Below are positions 29,813 through 37,268 of a stretch of DNA of 64,000 nt, one piece after another (position 1 is the first letter of the stretch; the number at the start of each line of letters is the position of its first letter). A model generated the notes under the pieces. That model made no database searches. It was not told where the DNA came from and worked only from the letters and a program-made list of their open reading frames with translations. This DNA comes from Oscillospiraceae bacterium. Lineage in GTDB: Bacteria; Bacillota; Clostridia; Oscillospirales; UBA929. Made by a program: the position numbers and the translations under genes. Location: positions 1-64,000 of the forward strand of contig WRKO01000007.1 in the NCBI GenBank assembly GCA_009782215.1, read 5' to 3'.

Positions 29813-31888
29813 TTATATGACACTGTGCAGCAGCTCCGCGTAGCTTGGAAGGGGCCAGAGGGTTTTGGCGGTGAGCGTTTCCAGTTCGTCAGCGACCGCT
29901 CTCAGCTCCGTCATGGCGGGAAGTACGGCGTCGCGGTAGTATTCGGCGCGCGCGGGCCGAGCCTTGGAAACGGTTTCTTCCAGATGGGTCAGCCTGTCCA
30001 GCAAGCGGGCGGAGAGGTTGGAAAGGCGGGTGAGCAGATGTTCCTCCAGCGAACAGTTGAATCCGCCGCAGGCTTTCTTGCGTTTGAGCAGCTTGGCGGC
30101 TTCGTTTTGACCGGCGATGACCGCCGGGATGACGCCGCCCTTGACTAAGTCGGTCATGGTAAGGGCCTCTATGTGCAGCGTCTTGCAGTACCCTTCCATC
30201 AAAATCTCATGGCGCGAGGACAGCTCCGACCGCGAGTACACCTGATGGCGGGCAAACAGCTCCACGCTTTTGGGGGAGATGAGGGAGGGAAACGCGTCCA
30301 CGGCGGTTTTGAGGCTGCTCAGGCCGCGCCGCGCCGCCTCCGCCTGCCATTCCTCGGAATAGCTGTTGCCGTTGAAAATAATCCGCTTATGCTTGCCGAT
30401 GGTTTTCCGCGCAAGCGCCGCGAGGGCGCCGGTGAAGTCGTCGGCGGCTTCCAGCTCGTCGGCAAACCCGCGCAAAACCTCCGCCACGGCGGTGTTCAGA
30501 ACGATGTTCGGCTCGGCGACCGAGAAGGACGATCCGGGCATACGGAACTCAAATCTGTTGCCGGTGAACGCGAACGGCGAGGTGCGGTTGCGATCCGCCA
30601 CATCCTTGGGGAAATGGGGAAGCACCGTCACGCCGATTTCCATGTCGCATTTTTCTTTATTGCAATACTCCGCGCCAGACTCCAAGGCCTCTAAAATCTC
30701 GGTCAGCTCGTCGCCGAGGAACATCGACACGATGGCGGGCGGCGCCTCGTTGGCGCCCAAGCGGCAATCGTTGCCCGCGCTGGCCACCGACGTGCGCAGC
30801 AAGTCCTGATATTCATCCACAGCCTTGATGACGGCCATCAAAAACAGCAAAAACTGCGCGTTTTCATACGGCGTTTCGCCCGGTTCGAGCAGGTTGACGC
30901 CGGTATCGGACGCCAGCGACCAGTTGATGTGCTTGCCGCTGCCGTTGACGCCGGCAAACGGCTTTTCATGCAGAAGGCAGGCAAGGCCGTGCTTATCGGC
31001 GATGCTTTTCATCAGCTCCATCGTAAGCTGGTTGTGGTCGGTGGCGGTATTGGTGGCGGTGAAAACGGGCGCAAGCTCGTGCTGGGCGGGCGCCGTTTCG
31101 TTGTGCTTGGTCTTGGCGTATACGCCCAGCTTCCAGAGCTCTTCGTCCAGCTCCTTCATAAAGGCGGACACACGGGGCTTGAGACAGCCGAAATAGTGGT
31201 CTTCCATCTCTTGGCCTTTGGGCGGGCGCGCGCCGAACAGCGTTCTGCCGGTGTAAACCAAATCCGGGCGTTTTAAGTAGCCCGCCTTGTCTATGAGGAA
31301 ATATTCCTGTTCCGGCCCCGCCGTTGTGACGACCCGCCGCGCCGGTGTTTCGCCGAACAGGGCGAGGATGCGCCGCGCCTGCCGGTCGATGGCCTCCATT
31401 GAGCGGAGCAGGGGGGTTTTCTTATCCAGCGCCTCGCCGGAATAGGAGCAGAACACGGTGGGAATCATCAGCGCCCCGTCTTTGATGAACGCGTAGGAGG
31501 AGGTGTCCCAAACCGTATAGCCCCTCGCCTCAAAGGTTGCGCGAAGCCCGCCGGAGGGCAGGCTGGACGCGTCCGGCTCCCCGCGCACAAGTGAGCTGCC
31601 GGAGAACTCCATGATGACCCTGCCGTCCTCGGCGGGGGCGATAAAGCTGTCCAGCTTGCCCGCCGTGATGCCGGTCATCGGCTGGAACCAATGGGCAAAA
31701 TGGGTGGCGCCCTTTTCCACCGCCCAGTCCTTCATCGTCTCGGCAATCACGTTGGCCGTTTCCAAATCCAAATGGGCGGACTGACGCGCCGTCTCCTTCA
31801 GCGCGCCGTAAATCCCCGCGGGCAGGCGCTCCCGCATGACCGCGTCGCTGAACACCATACTGCCGAACAGCTCCGGGATGTTTTTCAT
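29813..31888 (-). CDS. glnN: Type III glutamine synthetase (GlnN)
   Basis: A 691-residue enzyme that makes glutamine from glutamate, ammonia and ATP. Length and sequence fit the GSIII class, not the ~450-residue GSI: IPELFGSMVFSDAVMRERLP at the start, the GSIII signature FCSYSGEALDKKTPLLRSM, GPEQEYFLID (metal site), KTKHNETAPAQHELAPVF, GSGKHINWSL and GNRFEFRMPGSS (ATP and glutamate sites). A long C-terminal helical region completes it. AGGAGG precedes the ATG. It forms a dodecamer in the cytoplasm. It follows the HisF-like gene on the same strand; a nitrogen-control link with the upstream Lrp regulator is possible but not shown. Confidence 0.95.
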   Translation of the reverse strand: MKNIPELFGSMVFSDAVMRERLPAGIYGALKETARQSAHLDLETANVIAETMKDWAVEKGATHFAHWFQPMTGITAGKLDSFIAPAEDGRVIMEFSGSSLVRGEPDASSLPSGGLRATFEARGYTVWDTSSYAFIKDGALMIPTVFCSYSGEALDKKTPLLRSMEAIDRQARRILALFGETPARRVVTTAGPEQEYFLIDKAGYLKRPDLVYTGRTLFGARPPKGQEMEDHYFGCLKPRVSAFMKELDEELWKLGVYAKTKHNETAPAQHELAPVFTATNTATDHNQLTMELMKSIADKHGLACLLHEKPFAGVNGSGKHINWSLASDTGVNLLEPGETPYENAQFLLFLMAVIKAVDEYQDLLRTSVASAGNDCRLGANEAPPAIVSMFLGDELTEILEALESGAEYCNKEKCDMEIGVTVLPHFPKDVADRNRTSPFAFTGNRFEFRMPGSSFSVAEPNIVLNTAVAEVLRGFADELEAADDFTGALAALARKTIGKHKRIIFNGNSYSEEWQAEAARRGLSSLKTAVDAFPSLISPKSVELFARHQVYSRSELSSRHEILMEGYCKTLHIEALTMTDLVKGGVIPAVIAGQNEAAKLLKRKKACGGFNCSLEEHLLTRLSNLSARLLDRLTHLEETVSKARPARAEYYRDAVLPAMTELRAVADELETLTAKTLWPLPSYAELLHSVI

Positions 31889-31938
31889 AATCCGCCCTCC
31901 TGTGATTTTTAGATAATTCAGCGTATGGCAGGGGTTGC

Positions 31939-31965
31939 GGGCGACCGGGGACGGCCGTCCCTACA
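31939..31965. repeat. GC-rich palindromic dispersed repeat
   Basis: Contains the perfect 14-bp palindrome GGGACGGCCGTCCC followed by TACAA, preceded by GCGACCG. The core is shared with 5521-5550. It occupies the gap between the HisF-like gene and glnN. Confidence 0.55.
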
Positions 31966-31979
31966 ACCTTTGCGGAACG

Positions 31980-32765
31980 TCAAACGGCTGCCCACGGGTA
32001 TATGGCAACGCCGTTTTCCTGTAAGTATTCTTTCAGCTCGCGGACGGTGTAGTTGCGCTCCATTCTCGGCGAATAGAGCATACTGCTGATGATGGCGGCC
32101 TCCGCCCGGGTGGTTTTGAACAGCTCCTTCAGATGCTCCGGCTTGCCCGCGCCGCCTGAGGCAATCAGCGGAACCGTCACGGCGGCCTCCGTTTTTTTCA
32201 TCAGCTCAAGGTCGTAGCCCGCCAGCGTTCCGTCGCAGTCGATGCTGTTGACGCAGATTTCCCCGGCGCCGAGCGCCTGTCCGCGCCTGAGCCATTCCAT
32301 CGCGTCCATCCCGGTCGCCAGCTTCGCGGCGTCGATATAGACCTCGTAGCCGCAAGGCATTTTCGTCTCCCGCCTGACTTGGGTGGAAAGGACGACGCTC
32401 TGCGGGCCGAACGCTTTGGCGGCGTCGGCGATAAGCTGGGGGTTGCGTACGGCCATTGAGTCGATGCTTACCTTATCCGCACCCGCTTCCAGCGCCAGAC
32501 GCATATCGTCCAGAGTCTTAATCCCGCCGCCGACGGTGAACGGCACGGTGACACGGGCCGCCACCTTTCTGACCATCTCAATATCAATGGGACGCTTCTC
32601 GGCGCTGGCAAAGACGTCGAAGAAAATCAGCTCGTCAATCCCCGCCTCCATCATTGAGACGGCAAGCTCCTCGGCGGGAGCGACATCGATGTTGTCTTGG
32701 AACTGCTTTGCCTTCGTCACCCTTCCGTTGACGATATCGAAGCACGCGACCAATCTTTTGTTCAT
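31980..32765 (-). CDS. HisF-like (beta/alpha)8 protein lacking catalytic Asp130 equivalent
   Basis: A 261-residue TIM barrel clearly related to HisF, the cyclase subunit of imidazole glycerol phosphate synthase: CFDIVNGRVTKAKQF (Asp10, equivalent to Asp11), TVGGGIKTLDD and IASGGAGKPEHL (phosphate sites), LGAGEICVNSIDCDGTLAGYD. Aligned without gaps to Thermotoga HisF, the catalytic Asp130 position (VVVAIDAKR) is Gln129 here (VVLSTQVRR). The region after it is also divergent, and no hisH or other his gene is near. It may therefore be a paralogue with another task. It lies 57 nt after the aminotransferase gene, on the same strand, with AAAGGGG upstream. HisF family is certain; function is open. 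Confidence 0.8.
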   Translation of the reverse strand: MNKRLVACFDIVNGRVTKAKQFQDNIDVAPAEELAVSMMEAGIDELIFFDVFASAEKRPIDIEMVRKVAARVTVPFTVGGGIKTLDDMRLALEAGADKVSIDSMAVRNPQLIADAAKAFGPQSVVLSTQVRRETKMPCGYEVYIDAAKLATGMDAMEWLRRGQALGAGEICVNSIDCDGTLAGYDLELMKKTEAAVTVPLIASGGAGKPEHLKELFKTTRAEAAIISSMLYSPRMERNYTVRELKEYLQENGVAIYPWAAV

Positions 32766-32822
32766 AACCCTACCCCTTTAACTTTCCGCACATCTTCCCC
32801 GCCGGAGACGGGGAGGATATCC

Positions 32823-33980
32823 TTATATTTTTTGTATAAAATTCCGCAGGCGGGAAAGCGCTTCTTTGATGTTGTCAATCGAATACGCGTAGCAGCACCG
32901 CACATGGCCCTCGCCCGAATCGCCGAACGCCGTTCCGGGCACCACGGCCAGACGCGCCTCGTGCAGCAGGCGGTCGCAGAAGTCTTCGCTGGAAAGCCCG
33001 AACTGCTTGATGGACGGGAATAAGTAAAACGCGCCCTTTGCCTCAAAGCAGTCTATCCCCATCTCCCGCAGCTCTTTGAGCATAAAGCGCCGCCGGCCGT
33101 CGTATTCCTTCCGCATCGCCTCCACGCTGGGCGCGCCGCTGCGCAGGGCTTCGATTCCGGCGTACTGGGCGATGATGGGGGCGCACATAAGGACATACTG
33201 ATGGATTTTGACCATCGCGGCAATCAAATCCGCCGGGCCGCAGACAAACCCCAAGCGCCAGCCCGTCATGGCAAACGCTTTGGAAAACCCGTTGATGACA
33301 ATGGTTTTCTCCGCCATGCCCGGGAAAGACGCGATGGAGACGTGCGGCGCGTCCCCGTATGTCAGCTCGGAGTATATTTCGTCGCTGATGACCACCAAAT
33401 CCCGCTCCCGCAGCACGGCGGCGACGGCTTCCAGCTCCGACCGCTCAAGAATCGCGCCGGTGGGATTGCACGGATAACTGAGCAGCACGGCCTTTGTCTT
33501 GGGCGTGAGGCGCGCTTCTATGTCGGCGGCGGTGACGCGGAAGCCGTTCTCCGCGCCCGTCGGAATCGTCACGGGAACGCCGCCCGCCATCACCACGCAG
33601 GGCTTATACGCCACAAAGCACGGCTCCACCAGCAAAACCTCGTCGCCGGGGTTGAGGAGGGCGCGCATCGCCACGTCGATATCCTCGCTGGCGCCGACCG
33701 ACACCATGACCTGCGTCTCCGCGTCGTAGCTCAGCCCGTACTTGGACATATACCGCGCAATCTCGCGGCGCAGCTCAACCATGCCGGCATTGGCGCCGTA
33801 AGTGGTGCGCCGCCGCTCTAATGTATAGATGGCTTCCTCACGGATATGCCACGGCGTGGCGAAATCCGGCTCGCCCGTGCCGAGCGACACCACGTCCTTC
33901 ATCGTCGCCGCCACGTCGAAAAACCTGCGGATGCCGGACGGGGGCATATCCTGTATGGTTTTGGCTATAAAATTTTTCAT
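32823..33980 (-). CDS. PLP-dependent class I/II aminotransferase
   Basis: A 385-residue fold-type I aminotransferase close to the AspC/PatA group. LGTGEPDFATPWHIREEA, YGANAGMVELRREIA, SYPCNPTGAI and SDEIYSELTY are standard motifs; the Schiff-base lysine is Lys234 in NGFSKAFAMTGWRLGF; the C-terminal Arg that binds the carboxylate is in GEGHVRCCYAYS. The amino donor cannot be fixed from sequence (Asp, aromatic or N-acetyl-diaminopimelate are options). Its ATG overlaps the stop of the Lrp/AsnC regulator gene by 4 nt, so regulator and enzyme are co-expressed. Confidence 0.92.
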   Translation of the reverse strand: MKNFIAKTIQDMPPSGIRRFFDVAATMKDVVSLGTGEPDFATPWHIREEAIYTLERRRTTYGANAGMVELRREIARYMSKYGLSYDAETQVMVSVGASEDIDVAMRALLNPGDEVLLVEPCFVAYKPCVVMAGGVPVTIPTGAENGFRVTAADIEARLTPKTKAVLLSYPCNPTGAILERSELEAVAAVLRERDLVVISDEIYSELTYGDAPHVSIASFPGMAEKTIVINGFSKAFAMTGWRLGFVCGPADLIAAMVKIHQYVLMCAPIIAQYAGIEALRSGAPSVEAMRKEYDGRRRFMLKELREMGIDCFEAKGAFYLFPSIKQFGLSSEDFCDRLLHEARLAVVPGTAFGDSGEGHVRCCYAYSIDNIKEALSRLRNFIQKI

Positions 33981-34465
33981 GGCGAGACAATCATCCTTTC
34001 GTCGCCGCCGTCCGCGTCGTCAAACATCACGCCGTGGTCTTTGTACCGTTTCATCACAAAATGGGTGGCGGTAGACAGGATGGAATCAAGCGCCGAAAGC
34101 TTGTCGGAGACAAAATAGGATATATCCTTGATTGATTTCCCCTCAATCAGCACAGCCAAGTCATACCCGCCCGACATGAGGTAGACCGCCCGCACCTCGT
34201 CAAACCGGCCAATCCGCTCCGCGATATGGTTAAACCCCTGCCCGCGCGAGGGCGTCACCCTCACCTCAATCAGAGCGGTCAGGTCGTCCGAACCGGCGCG
34301 GTCCCGGTTGACAAACGCGCCGTAGCCGCAGATAATCTGCTCCCTCTCCAGCGCTTCAATCTCCTCGCGCACGGCGGTTTCCTCCAAGCCCAGCAGCACG
34401 GCAATCTCGCCGGGCGTGAGCTTGGCATCGCGCTCCAAGAGGGAAAGTATGTCCTTTCGCATCAT
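33977..34465 (-). CDS. Lrp/AsnC-family transcriptional regulator
   Basis: A 162-residue feast/famine regulator. An N-terminal helix-turn-helix (KDILSLLERDAKLTPGEIAVLLGLEETAVREEIEALEREQII) is followed by an RAM ligand-binding domain (LTALIEVRVTPSRGQGF, AVYLMSGGYDLAVLIEGKSI). ATG 34465 is chosen because AAAGGA sits 7-8 nt upstream; longer frames have no such site. It is first gene of an operon with the aminotransferase (ATGA overlap), so it probably senses an amino acid and controls that operon. Confidence 0.92.
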   Translation of the reverse strand: MMRKDILSLLERDAKLTPGEIAVLLGLEETAVREEIEALEREQIICGYGAFVNRDRAGSDDLTALIEVRVTPSRGQGFNHIAERIGRFDEVRAVYLMSGGYDLAVLIEGKSIKDISYFVSDKLSALDSILSTATHFVMKRYKDHGVMFDDADGGDERMIVSP

Positions 34466-34533
34466 GGGTTCATCCTTTCTGTTAGGCGGCCCTCCGCGCC
34501 TGTCCGGGCAAGGGGGCGGCCGTTGATACAAAT

Positions 34534-34561
34534 AAAGGCGCACCGTCTGGTGAGCGCCTTT
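34534..34561 (-). promoter_or_regulatory. 5'-UTR hairpin of the lrp-aminotransferase operon
   Basis: Minus-strand stem AAAGGCG-(CT)-CACC / GGTG-CGCCTTT with an AGAC loop, followed by ATTTGTATC. It begins about 8 nt after the predicted transcription start, so it lies in the leader. It could be an attenuator, a stabilising 5' hairpin, or a leaky terminator of the upstream gcv run. Confidence 0.55.
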
Positions 34562-34575
34562 GTTCTGTCAGAAAA

Positions 34576-34604
34576 AGTATACATCGCCGCCGCCATCCTG
34601 TCAA
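34576..34604 (-). promoter_or_regulatory. Strong sigma-A promoter for the lrp-aminotransferase operon
   Basis: Minus-strand -35 TTGACA (34599-34604), 17-nt spacer, -10 TATACT (34576-34581): near-consensus. Confidence 0.8.
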
Positions 34605-34637
34605 GTGATATTTTCATTTCTCTGTTCCGGCATACCG

Positions 34638-36329
34638 TCACACCTCATAGATTTCCACCGGATTGTTTTCATCCGCCGGGGCAAGCAGGCCGCTCATCAG
34701 CGCTTGGCGGAACGCGGCAAGGCAATGCTTGGCGCGGGCGGCGCGGGCGGTGAGGTGTATGTCAAGCGCGCCGCTGTCAAGCCCCATTTTTATGTGAAGG
34801 CTGTCGGAGGGGAACCCGCCCTCGACGACGCTCCGAATGAATTTTTCATAAAAAGCCCCCCAATGCCACGCGGCCGCGGCAAGCATATCTTGGACAATCC
34901 CGCCGCCGGACAGCTCGCAGAGGCGCGCGCAGACGCCCGGAAACGCCTTGGGCGCGGGAGAAACGCCGTAAGGAGCCTGCGGCATCGCGATGATGTCAAC
35001 GCCGCGCTCAGCCATGCGCGTGAACGCGCCGGGGTCGTCCGCCCGTGCCATGAAGATATGCGAGGCGGGACGCGCCGCGGACGCGCCGCAGGCCAGCGCT
35101 TGAAGATTCTCCCCAAGCCCCCCTAGCTCGTGCGGCAGATACAGGCAGCCGATTCGCGCGGCCTTTGAAAGGCTTCCCGCCAGCACGCCCATCAGGAAGG
35201 CGGCCTCCTCTGTCTTAATGTGGTATGTGCTGACAAACCCGGCCGGCTCGTCGCGGCAGAGCATCACCAGCTTGTTTTTTTGCTCCAGCGCGGTGCGCAG
35301 CGCGGCGTCGGACAAGGCGGGGTGGGTGGCGAAAATCACGTCCCCCGGCACGTCGGGGGACAACCCCTCGGCGCTCTGCGTGACGATCTCCGGGAAAGCC
35401 CGTCTCAGCGCGAAGCGCCCCGCCTCGTGCGCTTCCGCCGACGCGGCGGACTGCGGAGGGACGCAATACGCAAACGTCACCGAGGGCGGCGCGCCGCGCG
35501 GGATGTAAAACAGAGGCTTGGAAACCGCCCCGTCGGGGCCGGACACCGTTCTGACCGGCTCCGGGCATGACAGGGATTCCCACTGCGGGCGGCAGAGGGC
35601 GGCTTTTTTGCTCAGCGCCGCTTCGTTCTCCCCGGCAGGCAGGCCATACAGCTTGGCATACTGCCAAAAGGCGTCGCCGGTGGTGATGTCGGGGAGGGCT
35701 TGGTTGAATCCGCGCTTGTGATAGACGGCGCGGAACGCCGCGAAAGCGTCCTCAAGCAGCGTCTCGTCCCCGCCGCACAGCCCGCGCAGCTCGGTGAAAC
35801 GCCCGGGAACCGAAAACCACATATGCCGGATGACCTTCTGCTTGTTGCCGCCGAGCAGTTCGAGGAAAACGGCGGCTTCCGCCGTCTCTCCCCCGGGCGG
35901 GGGCATCAGGCGGGTCACGCTTGCCGAGAGCGAATAGTTTGAGAGGACGGACGCCGCGCTCACCCGTTTATGCCCCTCCAGAACATAGCAGTATCCCATA
36001 TACTCAAACGCCCGTATCGGCTCGGTGATGCCCTTCTCCAGCGCGGAGGCGTAGAGCGCCTTCCACTTACCGGAAAACTCGCTGTCTTCGCCCAGCAGCG
36101 GCATAAAACTGCCCGAAAGGGCATGGGAACGGCCCGCCGCATAGGTGCCGCGGATTTTCTTGATTGGCAGCTCAATCAGCCCAAGCGGGACGTCGCCGCA
36201 GGTTTCCTTCGGCTCGAAAACAGGCAAAAGCCCGCTTCGCCCCGCCGCGTTCTGCTCAGCAACAAAGCGGCGTCCTTCTTTCAGGGCGGCGCGATAGGCC
36301 TCTGCGGCTTCGTTCAGCGCGGGATTCAT
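34638..36329 (-). CDS. ParB-like domain fused to BMP/PnrA-type substrate-binding domain
   Basis: A 563-residue protein without signal peptide or membrane segment. Residues about 45-135 (GLIELPIKKIRGTYAAGRSHAL, FSGKWKALYASALEKGITEPIRAFEYMGYCYVLEGHKRVSAASVL) resemble a ParB-like nuclease fold, with EGHKRVSA at the usual ExxR-type motif. Residues about 255-555 resemble the BMP/PnrA nucleoside-binding fold (HIKTEEAAFLMGVLAGSLSKAARIGCL, RGVDIIAMPQ). From memory, a similar architecture is common in Clostridia but has no known function. It overlaps the preceding gene by 4 nt and ends the gcv transcript. A cytoplasmic location for a binding-protein fold is odd and suggests a ligand-sensing role. Confidence 0.72.
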   Translation of the reverse strand: MNPALNEAAEAYRAALKEGRRFVAEQNAAGRSGLLPVFEPKETCGDVPLGLIELPIKKIRGTYAAGRSHALSGSFMPLLGEDSEFSGKWKALYASALEKGITEPIRAFEYMGYCYVLEGHKRVSAASVLSNYSLSASVTRLMPPPGGETAEAAVFLELLGGNKQKVIRHMWFSVPGRFTELRGLCGGDETLLEDAFAAFRAVYHKRGFNQALPDITTGDAFWQYAKLYGLPAGENEAALSKKAALCRPQWESLSCPEPVRTVSGPDGAVSKPLFYIPRGAPPSVTFAYCVPPQSAASAEAHEAGRFALRRAFPEIVTQSAEGLSPDVPGDVIFATHPALSDAALRTALEQKNKLVMLCRDEPAGFVSTYHIKTEEAAFLMGVLAGSLSKAARIGCLYLPHELGGLGENLQALACGASAARPASHIFMARADDPGAFTRMAERGVDIIAMPQAPYGVSPAPKAFPGVCARLCELSGGGIVQDMLAAAAWHWGAFYEKFIRSVVEGGFPSDSLHIKMGLDSGALDIHLTARAARAKHCLAAFRQALMSGLLAPADENNPVEIYEV

Positions 36330-37243
36330 TCGCCGTATTTCGCTATCAGCCCGGCCTCGTCAAGCTCTCCGGGTTCAGGGAATAACAGCCATTCCTCCTC
36401 GTGCGCCGCGGATTGGTTCGCGTAAAGGGTCACGAGCGGCCCGATGGATTCCATTTCGATGAACAGATGGTTGGTGTATGTTTCAAAGTCACAGCCGAAG
36501 TCGGGATAGTCCGCGCTGGGCAGCGGCGCCCACATTTTTTTGAACACGGTGCCTTTGTTGTGATACAGCGCGTACCCGTTGAGGTTGAGCGTGCCTATTT
36601 TCAGCGCCCGCTTGGTTTCGTCGGGGCGGATGGACACAAAATCGTCGTGCCAGCGGAGGCGGCGGTCGCCCATATCGGTGTACGGCCAGACGACAAACAC
36701 CCGGTCGGGCAGCAGCGCGATATCCTGCTTGGACTGCGGGAAGACCAGCAGCCCGCCCGGCGCGAGCTGGGTTATCGCCCACGGCGCCAGCGTGACAAGC
36801 TCGCCGCCCTTGTTGAGGATGCGGTGCCGTACCGACACGCGGGGCGCGGCCGAATCTAGGCGCACCTCTATCGAAAACTGCAAGCCCAGCCCCTTTTGCG
36901 GCGGCGCGGTCAAAATAAAGCCCTGCGGCGTTACGGAGACGTCTACGGGCTCGTCGTCGGGGTAATACGAGTTCAGCACATGCTCCGGGCTGCTCCACAG
37001 CCTATGCCCGCCGAGGATGTGATACTCGTCTCCCTTGCCGAACGCTAGGTCCAGACCGTCCACCCGCGTCACCGCCTCGCGCTTCTCGTCCGTCCAAAAC
37101 AGATTTTCCCCGCCAGCCTCCGACAGATGGATAATCCGGGGGCCGCAATCCGTCGTGGCGTAGAGTTCCACCGCGCCGTTGTCGGCGCGGATTGCCGCTC
37201 CGAAATTTTTGTAATTGTCAATTCTTGTAACCGTAACCGGCAT
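36326..37243 (-). CDS. Uncharacterised beta-sandwich protein (galactose-mutarotase-like/DUF4380-like)
   Basis: A 305-residue soluble protein rich in beta-strands. ATTDCGPRIIHLSEAGGENLFW near the start and GGHRLWSSPEH around residue 80 resemble the aldose-epimerase fold and DUF4380 proteins. APWAITQLAPGGLLVFPQ and WPYTDMGDRRLRWHDDF are further landmarks. GGAGGCG lies just before the ATG at 37243; a longer upstream frame would overlap the ABC exporter and lacks a site. It is 25 nt after the exporter gene and overlaps the ParB/BMP gene. A sugar-related ligand is suggested by fold only. Confidence 0.6.
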   Translation of the reverse strand: MPVTVTRIDNYKNFGAAIRADNGAVELYATTDCGPRIIHLSEAGGENLFWTDEKREAVTRVDGLDLAFGKGDEYHILGGHRLWSSPEHVLNSYYPDDEPVDVSVTPQGFILTAPPQKGLGLQFSIEVRLDSAAPRVSVRHRILNKGGELVTLAPWAITQLAPGGLLVFPQSKQDIALLPDRVFVVWPYTDMGDRRLRWHDDFVSIRPDETKRALKIGTLNLNGYALYHNKGTVFKKMWAPLPSADYPDFGCDFETYTNHLFIEMESIGPLVTLYANQSAAHEEEWLLFPEPGELDEAGLIAKYGE

Positions 37244-37268
37244 AATATCGCCTCCTGTGCAACTCTTA

